Part shown: positions 26,227-35,657 of the stretch, in pieces | How positions within the stretch are numbered: the first letter of the stretch is position 1 | Layout of the letters: each line of letters begins with the position of its first letter | Assembly (NCBI RefSeq): GCF_007004655.1 | Contig: NZ_ML660113.1 | Span: forward strand, 1 to 64,000 | Length of the DNA: 64,000 bases | Reading direction: 5' to 3' | Source of the DNA: Exilibacterium tricleocarpae | GTDB lineage: Bacteria; Pseudomonadota; Gammaproteobacteria; Pseudomonadales; Cellvibrionaceae | Program-made: the position numbers and the translations under genes | The notes under the pieces: model-generated | What the model was told of the DNA's origin: nothing | The model's database searches: none | The model's input: the letters and a program-made list of their open reading frames with translations, nothing else

Positions 26227-27654
26227 ATGGCTCAACACTTTAAAGTTCCCCATACCCTGATTTTGCTGCTGTCAATGATGGTAGTGGCATATGTGGCTAC
26301 CTGGCTGGTGCCGCAGGGCTTTTTTGAAACCCTTACCCTTGACAACGGCCGTCAGACTGTGGTGCCCGGCACCTTCACGCTGACGGAAGAACAGATTCGC
26401 CTTACGCCGATGGATTTTCTGGTAGCGCTGCCAAGGGCCTTTGCCAATGCCCAGGATGTCATCTTTTTTGTGCTGATAGTGGGCGGGGTGCTGGCCATAG
26501 CACGCGCCACGGGCACCATTGATGCATTGATTGGACGCCTGCTGGAACGCTTTGGCCACAAGCCCAATCTGTTGATCTTTATGGTGGTGTTTTGTTTTGC
26601 TTTGGCTTCCGGCGCTATCGGTACCGCAGGCGAGTACATCCCCTTTGTACTGATCCTGGTGGGTTTGTGTAAAGCCATGAAACTCGATGCCATGACCGCG
26701 GTGGGTATGACCGTTACCGGTTACGGTATCGGTTACGGAGTATCTGCCTTCAACCCGTTCACCGTCATGGTGGCACAAAACATTTCTGAGATCCCTATTT
26801 ATTCAGGCATTGAACTGCGACTGGCTATATTTATTCCCTTCGTCTTGATTGGCTTTCATCACGTCTGGAGTTATGCCAAGCGAGTATTGGCAGACCCGGC
26901 AAACTCGATGACTGCCGACTTGCCCTGCCCGTTGGCTGACATGGAAGAGACCGACTGTCCAAAATTGAATTTTCGCCACAAGCTTATCCTGTTCGGACTG
27001 GCCGCCGTGATCGTAATTTCCGTGTGGGGGATTTCACAACAAGGCTGGTATTTGTACGAGTTGGGCGCCGTGTTTATTGCCTGGGGGATCTTTACCGCCA
27101 TTGTCGGGCGACTGAGCGGCGATACCGCCGCCAACGAATTTATTGTCGGCGTCAAAGATCTGGCCAGTACTGCTGTGCTGATCGGTGTGGCACGGGGTAT
27201 TGCCCTTATCATGGAAGATGGACAGATCCTGCACTCGCTGGTGCACGGTATGTCACAACCACTCTCTCACCTGGGGGCTGAATTTGCCGCCGTCGGTATG
27301 TTCGTGATGCAAACCCTGCTGAATCTGTTTATCCCTTCCGGCAGTGGCCAGGCCTATGTGACCATTCCATTGCTGGCACCAGTGGGCGATTTGATTGGGG
27401 TTTATCGCCAGGTGGTGGTGCTGGCCTATCAGTTCGGTGACGGCTTCTCCAATATGATCATCCCCACGAATGCGGTGCTGATGGGTATTATCGGTATGGC
27501 CGGTGTGCCCTACCACCTGTGGTTCCGGTTCTGCCTGCCGCTGCTTATCAAACTGATGTTGGCCGCCTCGGTGGTGCTGGTGTTGGCAGTCAGCTTTGAT
27601 TACGGCGCGAACGTGCAACCCACTGCCGGGCTCGAACAGGAAGCGACACCCTAG
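26227..27654 (+). CDS. YfcC-family membrane transporter (C4-dicarboxylate/basic amino-acid type)
   Basis: A 475-aa polytopic inner-membrane protein with about 11-12 hydrophobic helices. The N-terminus MAQHFKVPHTLILLLSMMVVAYVATWLVPQGFF, the segment GGVLAIARATGTIDALIGRL, the loop GTAGEYIPFVLILVGL and TGYGIGYGVSAFNPFTV, and the C-terminal NLFIPSGSGQAYVTIPLLAPVGDLIG are characteristic of the YfcC/DcuC-like superfamily. The ATG at 26227 is chosen because family similarity begins there. Close to the M81 peptidase, so it may import the amino acids or short peptides released; that is inference. Confidence 0.85.
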   Translation: MAQHFKVPHTLILLLSMMVVAYVATWLVPQGFFETLTLDNGRQTVVPGTFTLTEEQIRLTPMDFLVALPRAFANAQDVIFFVLIVGGVLAIARATGTIDALIGRLLERFGHKPNLLIFMVVFCFALASGAIGTAGEYIPFVLILVGLCKAMKLDAMTAVGMTVTGYGIGYGVSAFNPFTVMVAQNISEIPIYSGIELRLAIFIPFVLIGFHHVWSYAKRVLADPANSMTADLPCPLADMEETDCPKLNFRHKLILFGLAAVIVISVWGISQQGWYLYELGAVFIAWGIFTAIVGRLSGDTAANEFIVGVKDLASTAVLIGVARGIALIMEDGQILHSLVHGMSQPLSHLGAEFAAVGMFVMQTLLNLFIPSGSGQAYVTIPLLAPVGDLIGVYRQVVVLAYQFGDGFSNMIIPTNAVLMGIIGMAGVPYHLWFRFCLPLLIKLMLAASVVLVLAVSFDYGANVQPTAGLEQEATP

Positions 27655-28024
27655 CCCCGCTTTGCTGCCACTGTGTGCAAGGCATGGTGGCAGCCTTGAG
27701 AGATCCCCCCGGGAATTAATGCCACCGGCTCAGTACAGATGAGTCTCCAGCGGGAAAAAACCTCAGCTAAAATCAAAAAAAATTGCAGAAAACTTTTACT
27801 ATTAATAAGCATGCCGTCAAAAAAGCCTTTATTTTCAATCCACTAAGAACGATGTCAGCAAGGCGGCAACCACAGAGTGCAAAGAAATAATGCACAATGC
27901 TCGCCTTGTCCGAGCCGTTCTCTGTTGTTTAACAAAAAACAATTGACATACAATGTCGATAAGCCACCTGCACTCAGCTTAAGCGCCAACAGCGTCACCT
28001 AGCTTCAAACTCGATAAAAAGAGC
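27655..28024. promoter_or_regulatory. intergenic region with hairpin and palindromic site upstream of the HTH regulator
   Basis: No gene. GCTGCCAC (27664-27671) and GTGGCAGC (27687-27694) form a hairpin just after the transporter stop, a possible terminator lacking a T-run. GACAT-ACA-ATGTC at 27945-27957 is a small perfect palindrome overlapping a TTGACA-like -35 hexamer, about 70 bases before the regulator start, and could be its operator. The middle is AT-rich. Confidence 0.45.
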
Positions 28025-28846
28025 ATGCCCATGCAGAAAGACTTTATGAAAAACCTGGCCCTGCTGTGCAGTTACTACAATTCTGTTTCCGAAGTTTGTC
28101 GGCGAACACACATTCACCGCTCTCAATTCAATAAATACCTGAACGGCGAGTCCTTTCCTGCGCGCCACACGCTGCGCAAAATATGCGATTTTTTCGGTGT
28201 TGAAGACCACGAAATCTTATCGCCCACCGATCAACTAAAAAAAATCCTGCGGGTTAGCCCACGCAACGCCAGTGAGAATTCCAGCCCGGTTTATGTTGAG
28301 CACATCGCCTATCTGCGGCATATCAGCGCCGATATCCTCGCCCGGTATGCGGGCTTTTATTTTGAGTATTACTACTCAATGACCTATCCGGACTCTATAC
28401 TGCGGGCGTTAGTACATTTGCGTTGGGATGGTGAAGCCGCCTATTTCACGCGGACCGAAAGGCTAACTCGGCAAGGCAGCTCAGAACACAGTTTTAGATG
28501 CCGATACAAAGGGATGGCTTTTTACCTTGCCGATCGTTTGTTTTTGCAGGACTATGAGTCGTTGACTCAAAATGAAATATGCCAGACGGTACTTTTCCCC
28601 TCCTACAAAAGTAGGACCACCTACTTAACAGGGCTCAAGCTGGGGGTAGCTGCGCAAAGCCGCCGCCCGCCCACATGTACCCGTGTGGTTTACGAATTTT
28701 TGGGGCGGGATGTTAATGTTAAACCTGTGCTGAGACGTTGCGGTTTGTTTGACAACGCATCTACAGACATTGCAGCAGATATTAAATCTCTGATTGATAA
28801 CGCCATTTTACAAGGTGATCGACATTTTTCGGCGCTGGCACTGTAG
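28025..28846 (+). CDS. XRE-type helix-turn-helix transcriptional regulator
   Basis: A 273-aa protein. The N-terminal HTH is of the Cro/C1 type: NLALLCSYYNSVSEVCRRTHIHRSQFNKYLNGESFPARHTLRKICDFFGV. The remaining about 195 residues, with LRHISADILARYAGFYFEYYYSMTYPDS, are a ligand- or protein-binding part I do not recognise. A second ATG (28031) is equally possible as start. Placed between the transporter and the peptidase, it likely regulates this locus. Confidence 0.8.
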   Translation: MPMQKDFMKNLALLCSYYNSVSEVCRRTHIHRSQFNKYLNGESFPARHTLRKICDFFGVEDHEILSPTDQLKKILRVSPRNASENSSPVYVEHIAYLRHISADILARYAGFYFEYYYSMTYPDSILRALVHLRWDGEAAYFTRTERLTRQGSSEHSFRCRYKGMAFYLADRLFLQDYESLTQNEICQTVLFPSYKSRTTYLTGLKLGVAAQSRRPPTCTRVVYEFLGRDVNVKPVLRRCGLFDNASTDIAADIKSLIDNAILQGDRHFSALAL

Positions 28847-29122
28847 TGTATGAAACCTTCTCATGCGACGACTTTGTCCTGTCTTAATTCGTCAAAGGGC
28901 CGTGATAGCTCTACTTCACCCGCGATTCCCTGGACACTCCATGTTGAATAGTTAGGGAAAACAGCGAGTGGTTTTATTGAACTCCAACGCTCAAGTCATC
29001 GTTCATATTATTGCTAAGTCTTTACATAGTGTTGTGACAAGTTCGCCCGGCAACTGATTAGTCCGGCATTTTCCACCGGCGATAACATTAAATCCGCATT
29101 CAAAAGGAGTTAAGTAAGCACC

Positions 29123-30601
29123 ATGAAAATATTTGCCGCCGCGCTGGTCCAGGAAACCAATACTTTCTCTCCACTTTCGACAACGTTGGATGATTTCACA
29201 TTGGTGCGCGAAGTCGATATTGTCGAAGGCAACAGCTCCTTTGATGATATCGAGCCTTTTTCACGCTGGCTGCAACGGGCCTGTGAGCAAGGCTGCGAAT
29301 TGCTGTTCGGCGGCTGTTTCTTTGCACAGCCTTCCGGCCCTGTTGCGCTGCCTGTTTACGAGGGTTTGCGAAACGAGTTATTAGCCGAATTGGTTGCTGC
29401 GGGTGAAGTCGATATTGTTCTGTTATATTTGCATGGGGCAATGGTCGCCTATGGCATTGATGATTGCGAAGGTGATTTTATTCAGCGGGTCAGGACATGC
29501 GTCGGTGAGGACACCGTTATCGCCGTTGAAATAGATCTGCATGCCCATCTCACCGATCGAATGCTGGCTTACAGTGACCTGATAATCTCTTTTAAGGAGT
29601 ACCCCCATATCGACATCGCAGAGCGTGGAGCTGAGCTGTTTGACCATGCCATAAGCGCCGCCAACCGGCGTATCAAGCCGGCGATGGCAGTATTTGATTG
29701 CAAGATGATGGGAATGTATCCCACCTCCGCGCCGGTAATGAAACAATTTGTCGATTCACTGACAGAAGCTGAAAACCGGGATAATGTGCTGTCAGTCTCG
29801 TTTGTGCACGGCTTTCCTTTTGGGGATGTGGAACAGGCAGGCGCAAAGATGTTGGTGGTAACCAATGATGATCCAGCGGCTGCGAAAGCGCTGGCCGATA
29901 AACTTGGCAAGACAGCGTATGCCCATCGGTATGATATTGGTTTTAAGTCACTGCGGATGCAGGACGCCTTAAACCTGGCTTTAACCGCCAGCAAGGCGGC
30001 TGCCAGCGGTCCGGTTGTGGTTGCCGACCAATCGGATAATGTCGGTGCAGGCGCGCCGGGAGACGCAACCTACGCACTGGAGTGGCTATTGAATAAAGGA
30101 GGAACAAACGCCGCACTGGGCATTTTTTACGACCCGGACGTGGTCGCACAAGCCCTGTTGGCCGGCCCGGGGCAAACGATATCCGTCAATTTGGGCGGTA
30201 AGATGGGCAGTTTCTCGGGCAATACGCTTGAACTGGTCGCCGCTGTCAGCGGTATAAAAAGGAACTATAACCACCTCTGGCCGCAACGCGGCAGTGCAGC
30301 GGTGAAATATCCTGCGGGTGATGTTATTGCATTGCGCTATAAGAGCATTGATATTATTGTCAGCAGCAAAAGGGTTCAATGCTTTGCGCCGGGCATCTTT
30401 GCCGACCTGGGTGTTGATGTTACCGACAAGGATGTATTGATTGTTAAATCTACACAGCACTTTCAAGGAGCTTTTTCAGCGATAGCCAGTCGTATTATCT
30501 ATATGGCTGCACCGGGAGCCGTATCGCCTGACATCCTAGCAATACCCTATAAAAAAATGCCGACCCAAGACAAATTTCCCTGGAATGAACGCAATGGTTA
30601 A
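29123..30601 (+). CDS. M81-family metallopeptidase (MlrC-like)
   Basis: A 492-aa protein. The start KIFAAALVQETNTFSPL is the family hallmark; VEIDLHAHLTDRML around residue 136 holds probable zinc ligands, and the family segments FKEYPHIDIAERG, DQSDNVGAGAPGDATYALEWLL and YAHRYDIGFKSL follow. M81 includes MlrC, the peptidase that splits the tetrapeptide and Adda products of microcystin breakdown, and related amidohydrolases of unknown substrate; MlrC is about 507 aa. AGGAG precedes the ATG. No signal peptide, so it acts in the cytoplasm. The substrate here is not known. Confidence 0.87.
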   Translation: MKIFAAALVQETNTFSPLSTTLDDFTLVREVDIVEGNSSFDDIEPFSRWLQRACEQGCELLFGGCFFAQPSGPVALPVYEGLRNELLAELVAAGEVDIVLLYLHGAMVAYGIDDCEGDFIQRVRTCVGEDTVIAVEIDLHAHLTDRMLAYSDLIISFKEYPHIDIAERGAELFDHAISAANRRIKPAMAVFDCKMMGMYPTSAPVMKQFVDSLTEAENRDNVLSVSFVHGFPFGDVEQAGAKMLVVTNDDPAAAKALADKLGKTAYAHRYDIGFKSLRMQDALNLALTASKAAASGPVVVADQSDNVGAGAPGDATYALEWLLNKGGTNAALGIFYDPDVVAQALLAGPGQTISVNLGGKMGSFSGNTLELVAAVSGIKRNYNHLWPQRGSAAVKYPAGDVIALRYKSIDIIVSSKRVQCFAPGIFADLGVDVTDKDVLIVKSTQHFQGAFSAIASRIIYMAAPGAVSPDILAIPYKKMPTQDKFPWNERNG

Positions 30602-30808
30602 TCTTCTCACCCCGCCATAAACGCGATGATTAGCTTGTCAGTGCATGAAGTTAGCGAGTAAGATATTGACACTGCTATGCAGGCGACAGCACTGCAGGAC
30701 CCCGCAGAGGCCGTTGGTACACCAGGATTGTAATAAAATGAGACAGGTTGCTGGTTGGCAATAACTGGTATTCGGTACTGGTTAGCAATTGAGAATGGTT
30801 AGTCTGTT

Positions 30809-31459
30809 ATGGCTGAAGAAAAACCCCATAAGTCCCTGGACAAATCCTCCTCTATCACCGAGGCCTTTATCAAACATGAGTCGTTTTTAAAGCGCTACCT
30901 GTCCCGTTTTCTGTCTCGAACCCAGGATATCGAAGATGTCGTTCAGGAGACCTATCTCAAGTCCTACATGGCGGAAAAAAAGCGTGAAATTCACTCCCCT
31001 AAAGCATTTTTATTTCGTGTTGCCCGCAATGCGGCACTGAAAGAACTGACAAAAAAGTCACGCCAGATCGTCAATTATATTGAGGACAACAATACGCCGG
31101 AGCCCATGTCTGATGAGGATTCCGTGGAGGACCTTACTCTGGCAAAGCAAAAACTCGGACTATTTTGTCAGTCCGCCCTGGAAATGACGCCCCGCTGCCG
31201 CCGTGTATTTCTGATGGCAAAGGTATACGGTTTTTCCTATAAGGAAATCTCAGCGCAAATGGATATCTCGGTCAGTGCCGTTGAAAAGCAGGTAGCCAAA
31301 GGACTGGAGATTTGCAGCAACTATATGGCTCGCATGGAACAGCTTGCCCCAAAAGAGGGCGCAGCGCCCGGGGATGGCACAGAAAAGACGGCGCGCTCCG
31401 CAAATACCGCGGTTGTGGAACTGTTCAGGAAAAAAGTGCGGGGCAAAAATGACCCATGA
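30809..31459 (+). CDS. FecI-like ECF sigma factor
   Basis: A 216-aa sigma factor. Region 2 includes LKRYLSRFLSRTQDIEDVVQETYLKSYMAE and SPKAFLFRVARNAALKELTKK; region 4 is PRCRRVFLMAKVYGFSYKEISAQMDISVSAVEKQVAKGLEIC. Its stop overlaps the FecR start (ATGA). Together with the STN-bearing receptor downstream this is a cell-surface signalling system. A C-terminal tail of about 45 residues is low-complexity. Confidence 0.93.
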   Translation: MAEEKPHKSLDKSSSITEAFIKHESFLKRYLSRFLSRTQDIEDVVQETYLKSYMAEKKREIHSPKAFLFRVARNAALKELTKKSRQIVNYIEDNNTPEPMSDEDSVEDLTLAKQKLGLFCQSALEMTPRCRRVFLMAKVYGFSYKEISAQMDISVSAVEKQVAKGLEICSNYMARMEQLAPKEGAAPGDGTEKTARSANTAVVELFRKKVRGKNDP

Positions 31460-32523
31460 CTGATATAGGTGCGCAAAAAATCAATAAAGAGGCCTGCGCC
31501 TGGATAGCAAAGCTACATGGTGCGGCACCGTCTCGGCAGGAACGGGAGGATTTGCGTGCCTGGATAGCGCAAAGCTCCGCACACCAGAGCGAAATCCGGC
31601 GTGTTGCTAAACTGTGGGGTGAACTCGATGTGCTTACTGAGTTGGCCGTTGCTGTAGAGGCGCCTGCAAAGAAAGCCAGGTGGAATGTTGGGGGTTTATC
31701 CCTGTTGCTGCACCACCGAGTGCTTATAGGTGCGGTGGGCTGTGCCGCGTTAGGACTCATGGCTATTCTATTCATACCCTTCAAATCTGCTAACCCGGCC
31801 CAGCAAGTCGTGTATACAACGATGGTTGGAGAACAGCAGCTGATTACACTGGACGATGGCTCCACAGTACTGCTCAATACCAACAGCCAGGCAACCGTGG
31901 ATTACACCTCGGCGGCCAGGACTATTTACCTGGACCGGGGCCAGGCCCATTTTGATGTGACCTCGAATCCGGCTCGTCCCTTTCGTGTATTCGCCGACCG
32001 GGGTATGGTTCGTGCTGTCGGCACCGCGTTTTCGGTTTACCTCAAAGGCACATTGATGGAAGTCACCGTTACAGAGGGCGCCGTCGAACTCAGTGCTGTT
32101 GATAAACCTGTTGTAGATAGTAAGACTTTGTTTGGAACATCGACTGTTGCCGGGGTGGAAAAACTGGTTGTGGTAAAGGCCGGGCAAAATGTCACCTTCG
32201 ATCAGCAGGTAAAAGCGATTGAGTCAATGGAAACCGTCGATGCTACGGCCATATCCCGCAAGCTTTCCTGGCGTGAAGGCTTATTGAAATTCTCCGGTGC
32301 TCCCTTGCATGATGTTGTCGAGGAGATCAGCCGTTATACCGATATTTCTATTGTCATACTGGATCCCGGTATACGTGATCTACGGATCGGAGGTTTGTTC
32401 AGCGTAGGGGAAGTCGAGAAAATGTTTGAGGCGCTGGAATTCAGCTTTGGTGTACGGGTCGATCGCATCAATGAGAATCTCGTTCATCTGGCGGCAGCGA
32501 CGCCCGATACTCCCTCCCAATAA
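31456..32523 (+). CDS. FecR-family sigma regulator
   Basis: A 355-aa protein. The cytoplasmic N-terminus (residues 1-80) contains the DUF4880-like segment ARLHGAAPSRQEREDLRAWI equivalent (AKLHGAAPSRQEREDLRAWIAQSSAHQSEI). One membrane helix follows (about 86-107, VLIGAVGCAALGLMAILFIPF), then the periplasmic FecR domain (QLITLDDGSTVLLNTNSQA, IYLDRGQAHFDV, FADRGMVRAVGTAFSV, VTVTEGAVEL) and a C-terminal secretin/TonB-N-like domain. It relays the signal from the receptor's STN domain to the FecI-like sigma factor. Confidence 0.93.
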   Translation: MTDIGAQKINKEACAWIAKLHGAAPSRQEREDLRAWIAQSSAHQSEIRRVAKLWGELDVLTELAVAVEAPAKKARWNVGGLSLLLHHRVLIGAVGCAALGLMAILFIPFKSANPAQQVVYTTMVGEQQLITLDDGSTVLLNTNSQATVDYTSAARTIYLDRGQAHFDVTSNPARPFRVFADRGMVRAVGTAFSVYLKGTLMEVTVTEGAVELSAVDKPVVDSKTLFGTSTVAGVEKLVVVKAGQNVTFDQQVKAIESMETVDATAISRKLSWREGLLKFSGAPLHDVVEEISRYTDISIVILDPGIRDLRIGGLFSVGEVEKMFEALEFSFGVRVDRINENLVHLAAATPDTPSQ

Positions 32524-32713
32524 CACGAATAAATTACTGTTAAACTCGGTGTTGACTTCCAATGCAACGCTATCAGCAAACACAGAATAACCATCAGCAC
32601 CAGCGCCGCTGGTTACGCCACAGACCACTGAAACAGGGCCAACTAGACAGCGCCCCAGGCGTACTTGACTAAAAACACTCCTACCCGTCTAAGCAGGTAG
32701 CAAAAGGGGGGAT

Positions 32714-35449
32714 TTGCGATTTTTTATGTTTTCACCTGAGGATTTTTTTCGCTGGAGACTCATCTCTATCGTAAGGCCGCAACGAAGAGCACCTAAAGTG
32801 CTCCTGAGCGGGACAATAGTTGGGAAAAAATCGTCACACTTGTTGTTGACAGTTACTGTGCTGGCACTGTGCATGGCAGGGTTGCTTTCGGGCCCGACCA
32901 AAGCAGAGCCGGTGCCGGCGTATAAATTTGATATTGCCCGGCAAAGTGTCGAAACGGCGTTGGAGGCGCTGGCAACGCAAGTGGGCGTTCTGCTCTTATT
33001 TCCCTACGACCCTGTTCTTTCTGTAGATGCCAATGCCGTGAAGGGTGTGTACAGCGTCAGACAGGCGCTGGATATTCTGCTTCAGGGCACCGGGCTCTCA
33101 GGCGACCTTACAGAGGGCGGAGTCATTACGGTTTCGCATGCGCGGTCTGACAGGAACCTGGGGAAACCGATGAACAGCAAGAAAACCAAAAAATCATTTT
33201 TTTCCGGTCTCACGGCACTATTTGCAGCAATAGCTGCGGCCAATCAAGCGGCCGGTCAAAATACCGAAAACACTGGCCTGTTAATTGAGGAAATAGTGGT
33301 AACCGCGCAGAAGCGGGAACAAAGCCTGCAGGATACCGCGATGAGTGTGAGCGCACTCGGCACAACGGAAATTGAACGTCGCAATCTCGTCAGTATGGAC
33401 GATTACCTGAGCACCATTCCCGGCGTCAACGTGGCTGCCGAAGGGGTGGGCATTAACCGCATTACTATTCGTGGTGTCAGGGCCAGCGGCAGTGAAGATT
33501 CCACGGTTGGGGTCTTCTTTGGCGAAGTACCTTTAAATACCGTTATTAACGGTTCCGCTGTCGATATGAAAATGGTTGACCTCAATCGCGTGGAGATACT
33601 GCGTGGCCCACAGGGGACCCTCTTTGGTTCGGGTAGTATGTCCGGCGCTGTGCGCAGCATACCGGAGGCGCCAAATCTCGAAAGACTGGAGGGCTCGCTG
33701 GAAGCGGGTTTTTCATCGACCGCAGAAAGCGGCGGTAGCAACAATGAAACTGTTGGCGTGTTGAATCTACCGTTGATTCAAGACAAACTTGCTTTACGCA
33801 TGGTCGCTTATCGATTTGATAACAGCGGTTTTATCGACAACGTCGCTGCCAGTGATCCCGACGCTATTGCTTTTGCGGAAACGTTTGGTGTCGACCTGAT
33901 TACCGAGAGCGGTATTGGTAGTTCAGAGTACACCGGCGGCAGGGTCAGTATGCTGTGGAAACCTACCGATGCATTGGCGGTAACATTCATTCAAGCCTGG
34001 CAGGAGCTGGAACAGAACGAAGGATTCCAAAACGTCAATCTGGACCTGGATGACTATCAAGCCAAGCCGGTGCAAATTGGCAGCCTCAACGGTGGTGATC
34101 AATTCCGCGACGACGAAATTCAGTTAAGCAGCCTGGTAATTGAGTACGACTTTGGCTGGGGGACGCTATTATCGAGCACCAGCAAAACCAGCGGTGGTGG
34201 CTTGAAAGCGGTAGATCTTGCCTCCGGTGCATTGGGTCTGGCGCTGGTGCAGGTAACGGATGAGGACCGCGATCTGTTTGCACAGGAGGTGCGCTTTGTT
34301 TCTTCCTGGGACAGCCCGTTTCAGCTACTGGCCGGTGTTTACTATGAAGAGGTCGAGCAAGTACTGGATAGCGATGCGCCCTGGTATGGTGATCTGGACG
34401 CCATTGGTATTCCGTTTGGCGGCGGGCTTGGTACTGATCCTAATGATGTTTTTCACGAAGACTCGGTATTTACCAATGATCAAACGGCTGTGTTTAGTGA
34501 GTTATCCTATCAGTTGAATGAGCAGTTTAAAGTCACGGTTGGCGGCCGCTGGTTTGATTATGAGCGCCGCGAAAACGTGCTTCAAAGTGGGGCCTTGGGC
34601 AGCGGTATACGCGAAGATCAGCGAGCCAGTGAAAAAGATATCAGCTTTAAGAGCAATCTCAGCTACACCCCGACTGATGACCTGCTGTTCTATGCGCAAT
34701 GGGCGCAGGGGTTTCGTATTGGTGCGCCGGTGACACCAGCTCCGGCCGCTACTTGTGATAGATTTGATGCGGCCGGCAACCCCGGCCCGGATGGCTTCCT
34801 TGATGGCACTAACATCACGATTGACAATGACTCAGTAGAACCTGATGAGCTGGACAATTATGAACTGGGGGCAAAGTTTTCCCTGTTGAATGAACGGCTG
34901 CAAACCCGCTTGGCGCTCTACCGAATTGACTGGACAGGTCTACCTGTCTCTGTACGGGCAACACCCGACTGCGGATTTAGTGTACTGGCCAACGCCGGTG
35001 AAGCTCGCATCGAAGGGGTTGAGTTGGAATTGAGTTATTACATTACAGACAACTGGAAGTTTGACCTTGGCCTGTCATCCTCTGAAGCCGAGCTGACTCA
35101 AGACAGCTCGCTGGGGGAAAAGGGAACGCGGTTACCCGGCGCACCGGAATTAAATGCCAGCCTCGGTTTGGAGTTTAGCTTTAAGCTTGCCGGCAACGCC
35201 GCCTTTGCCCGTGCCAATTATGCCTATGTGGACAAATACCGGGATGACATAGGTGCTCGGTTCACCGAAGCTGGTGGTTATCACAAGCTCGATACCAGAG
35301 CCGGGGTTTCACTTAATGCTGTCGATGTATCCCTGTATGCCACCAATCTGCTAAATGAGAATGCGCTGACCAGTGTGGTTGGCGATCCTACTCTTGCCTT
35401 TCAAATGCGGCCCCGAACAATCGGGGTTGACGTAAAGTACCTGTTTTAA
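32714..35449 (+). CDS. TonB-dependent outer-membrane receptor with N-terminal STN signalling domain
   Basis: A 911-aa receptor. An N-terminal membrane/signal segment (VTVLALCMAGLLSGPTKAEP, about residues 46-65) is followed by an STN domain (about 68-145, KFDIARQSVETALEALATQVG). A second signal-peptide-like stretch lies at residues 153-182 (MNSKKTKKSFFSG...AAGQN), then the TonB box EEIVVTAQKREQSLQDT, a plug and a 22-strand-type barrel ending VDVKYLF. The start is uncertain: TTG 32714 or ATG 32726. With FecI/FecR it fits a substrate-sensing uptake system. The barrel resembles Sphingomonas/Cellvibrio-type receptors; the substrate is unknown. Confidence 0.92.
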   Translation: MRFFMFSPEDFFRWRLISIVRPQRRAPKVLLSGTIVGKKSSHLLLTVTVLALCMAGLLSGPTKAEPVPAYKFDIARQSVETALEALATQVGVLLLFPYDPVLSVDANAVKGVYSVRQALDILLQGTGLSGDLTEGGVITVSHARSDRNLGKPMNSKKTKKSFFSGLTALFAAIAAANQAAGQNTENTGLLIEEIVVTAQKREQSLQDTAMSVSALGTTEIERRNLVSMDDYLSTIPGVNVAAEGVGINRITIRGVRASGSEDSTVGVFFGEVPLNTVINGSAVDMKMVDLNRVEILRGPQGTLFGSGSMSGAVRSIPEAPNLERLEGSLEAGFSSTAESGGSNNETVGVLNLPLIQDKLALRMVAYRFDNSGFIDNVAASDPDAIAFAETFGVDLITESGIGSSEYTGGRVSMLWKPTDALAVTFIQAWQELEQNEGFQNVNLDLDDYQAKPVQIGSLNGGDQFRDDEIQLSSLVIEYDFGWGTLLSSTSKTSGGGLKAVDLASGALGLALVQVTDEDRDLFAQEVRFVSSWDSPFQLLAGVYYEEVEQVLDSDAPWYGDLDAIGIPFGGGLGTDPNDVFHEDSVFTNDQTAVFSELSYQLNEQFKVTVGGRWFDYERRENVLQSGALGSGIREDQRASEKDISFKSNLSYTPTDDLLFYAQWAQGFRIGAPVTPAPAATCDRFDAAGNPGPDGFLDGTNITIDNDSVEPDELDNYELGAKFSLLNERLQTRLALYRIDWTGLPVSVRATPDCGFSVLANAGEARIEGVELELSYYITDNWKFDLGLSSSEAELTQDSSLGEKGTRLPGAPELNASLGLEFSFKLAGNAAFARANYAYVDKYRDDIGARFTEAGGYHKLDTRAGVSLNAVDVSLYATNLLNENALTSVVGDPTLAFQMRPRTIGVDVKYLF

Positions 35450-35657
35450 CTTCTCTTAGTCTCTTTTTCTTTTAAACGGTAAATGTTGGTTCGGTTGTTC
35501 GGTTTAGGCCGGCGTCCGGACCAAACGTTCACCGTCTAACCCGGGCAGAGCATTGCAGCTTTAGAGAAAGCAGTTGTAATAACGAACCGTAAAACAGTCT
35601 CATCACCAATAGAGCGAGTTTTGACATGTGGCACTCTACGGATAGCGGAGAGTATTT

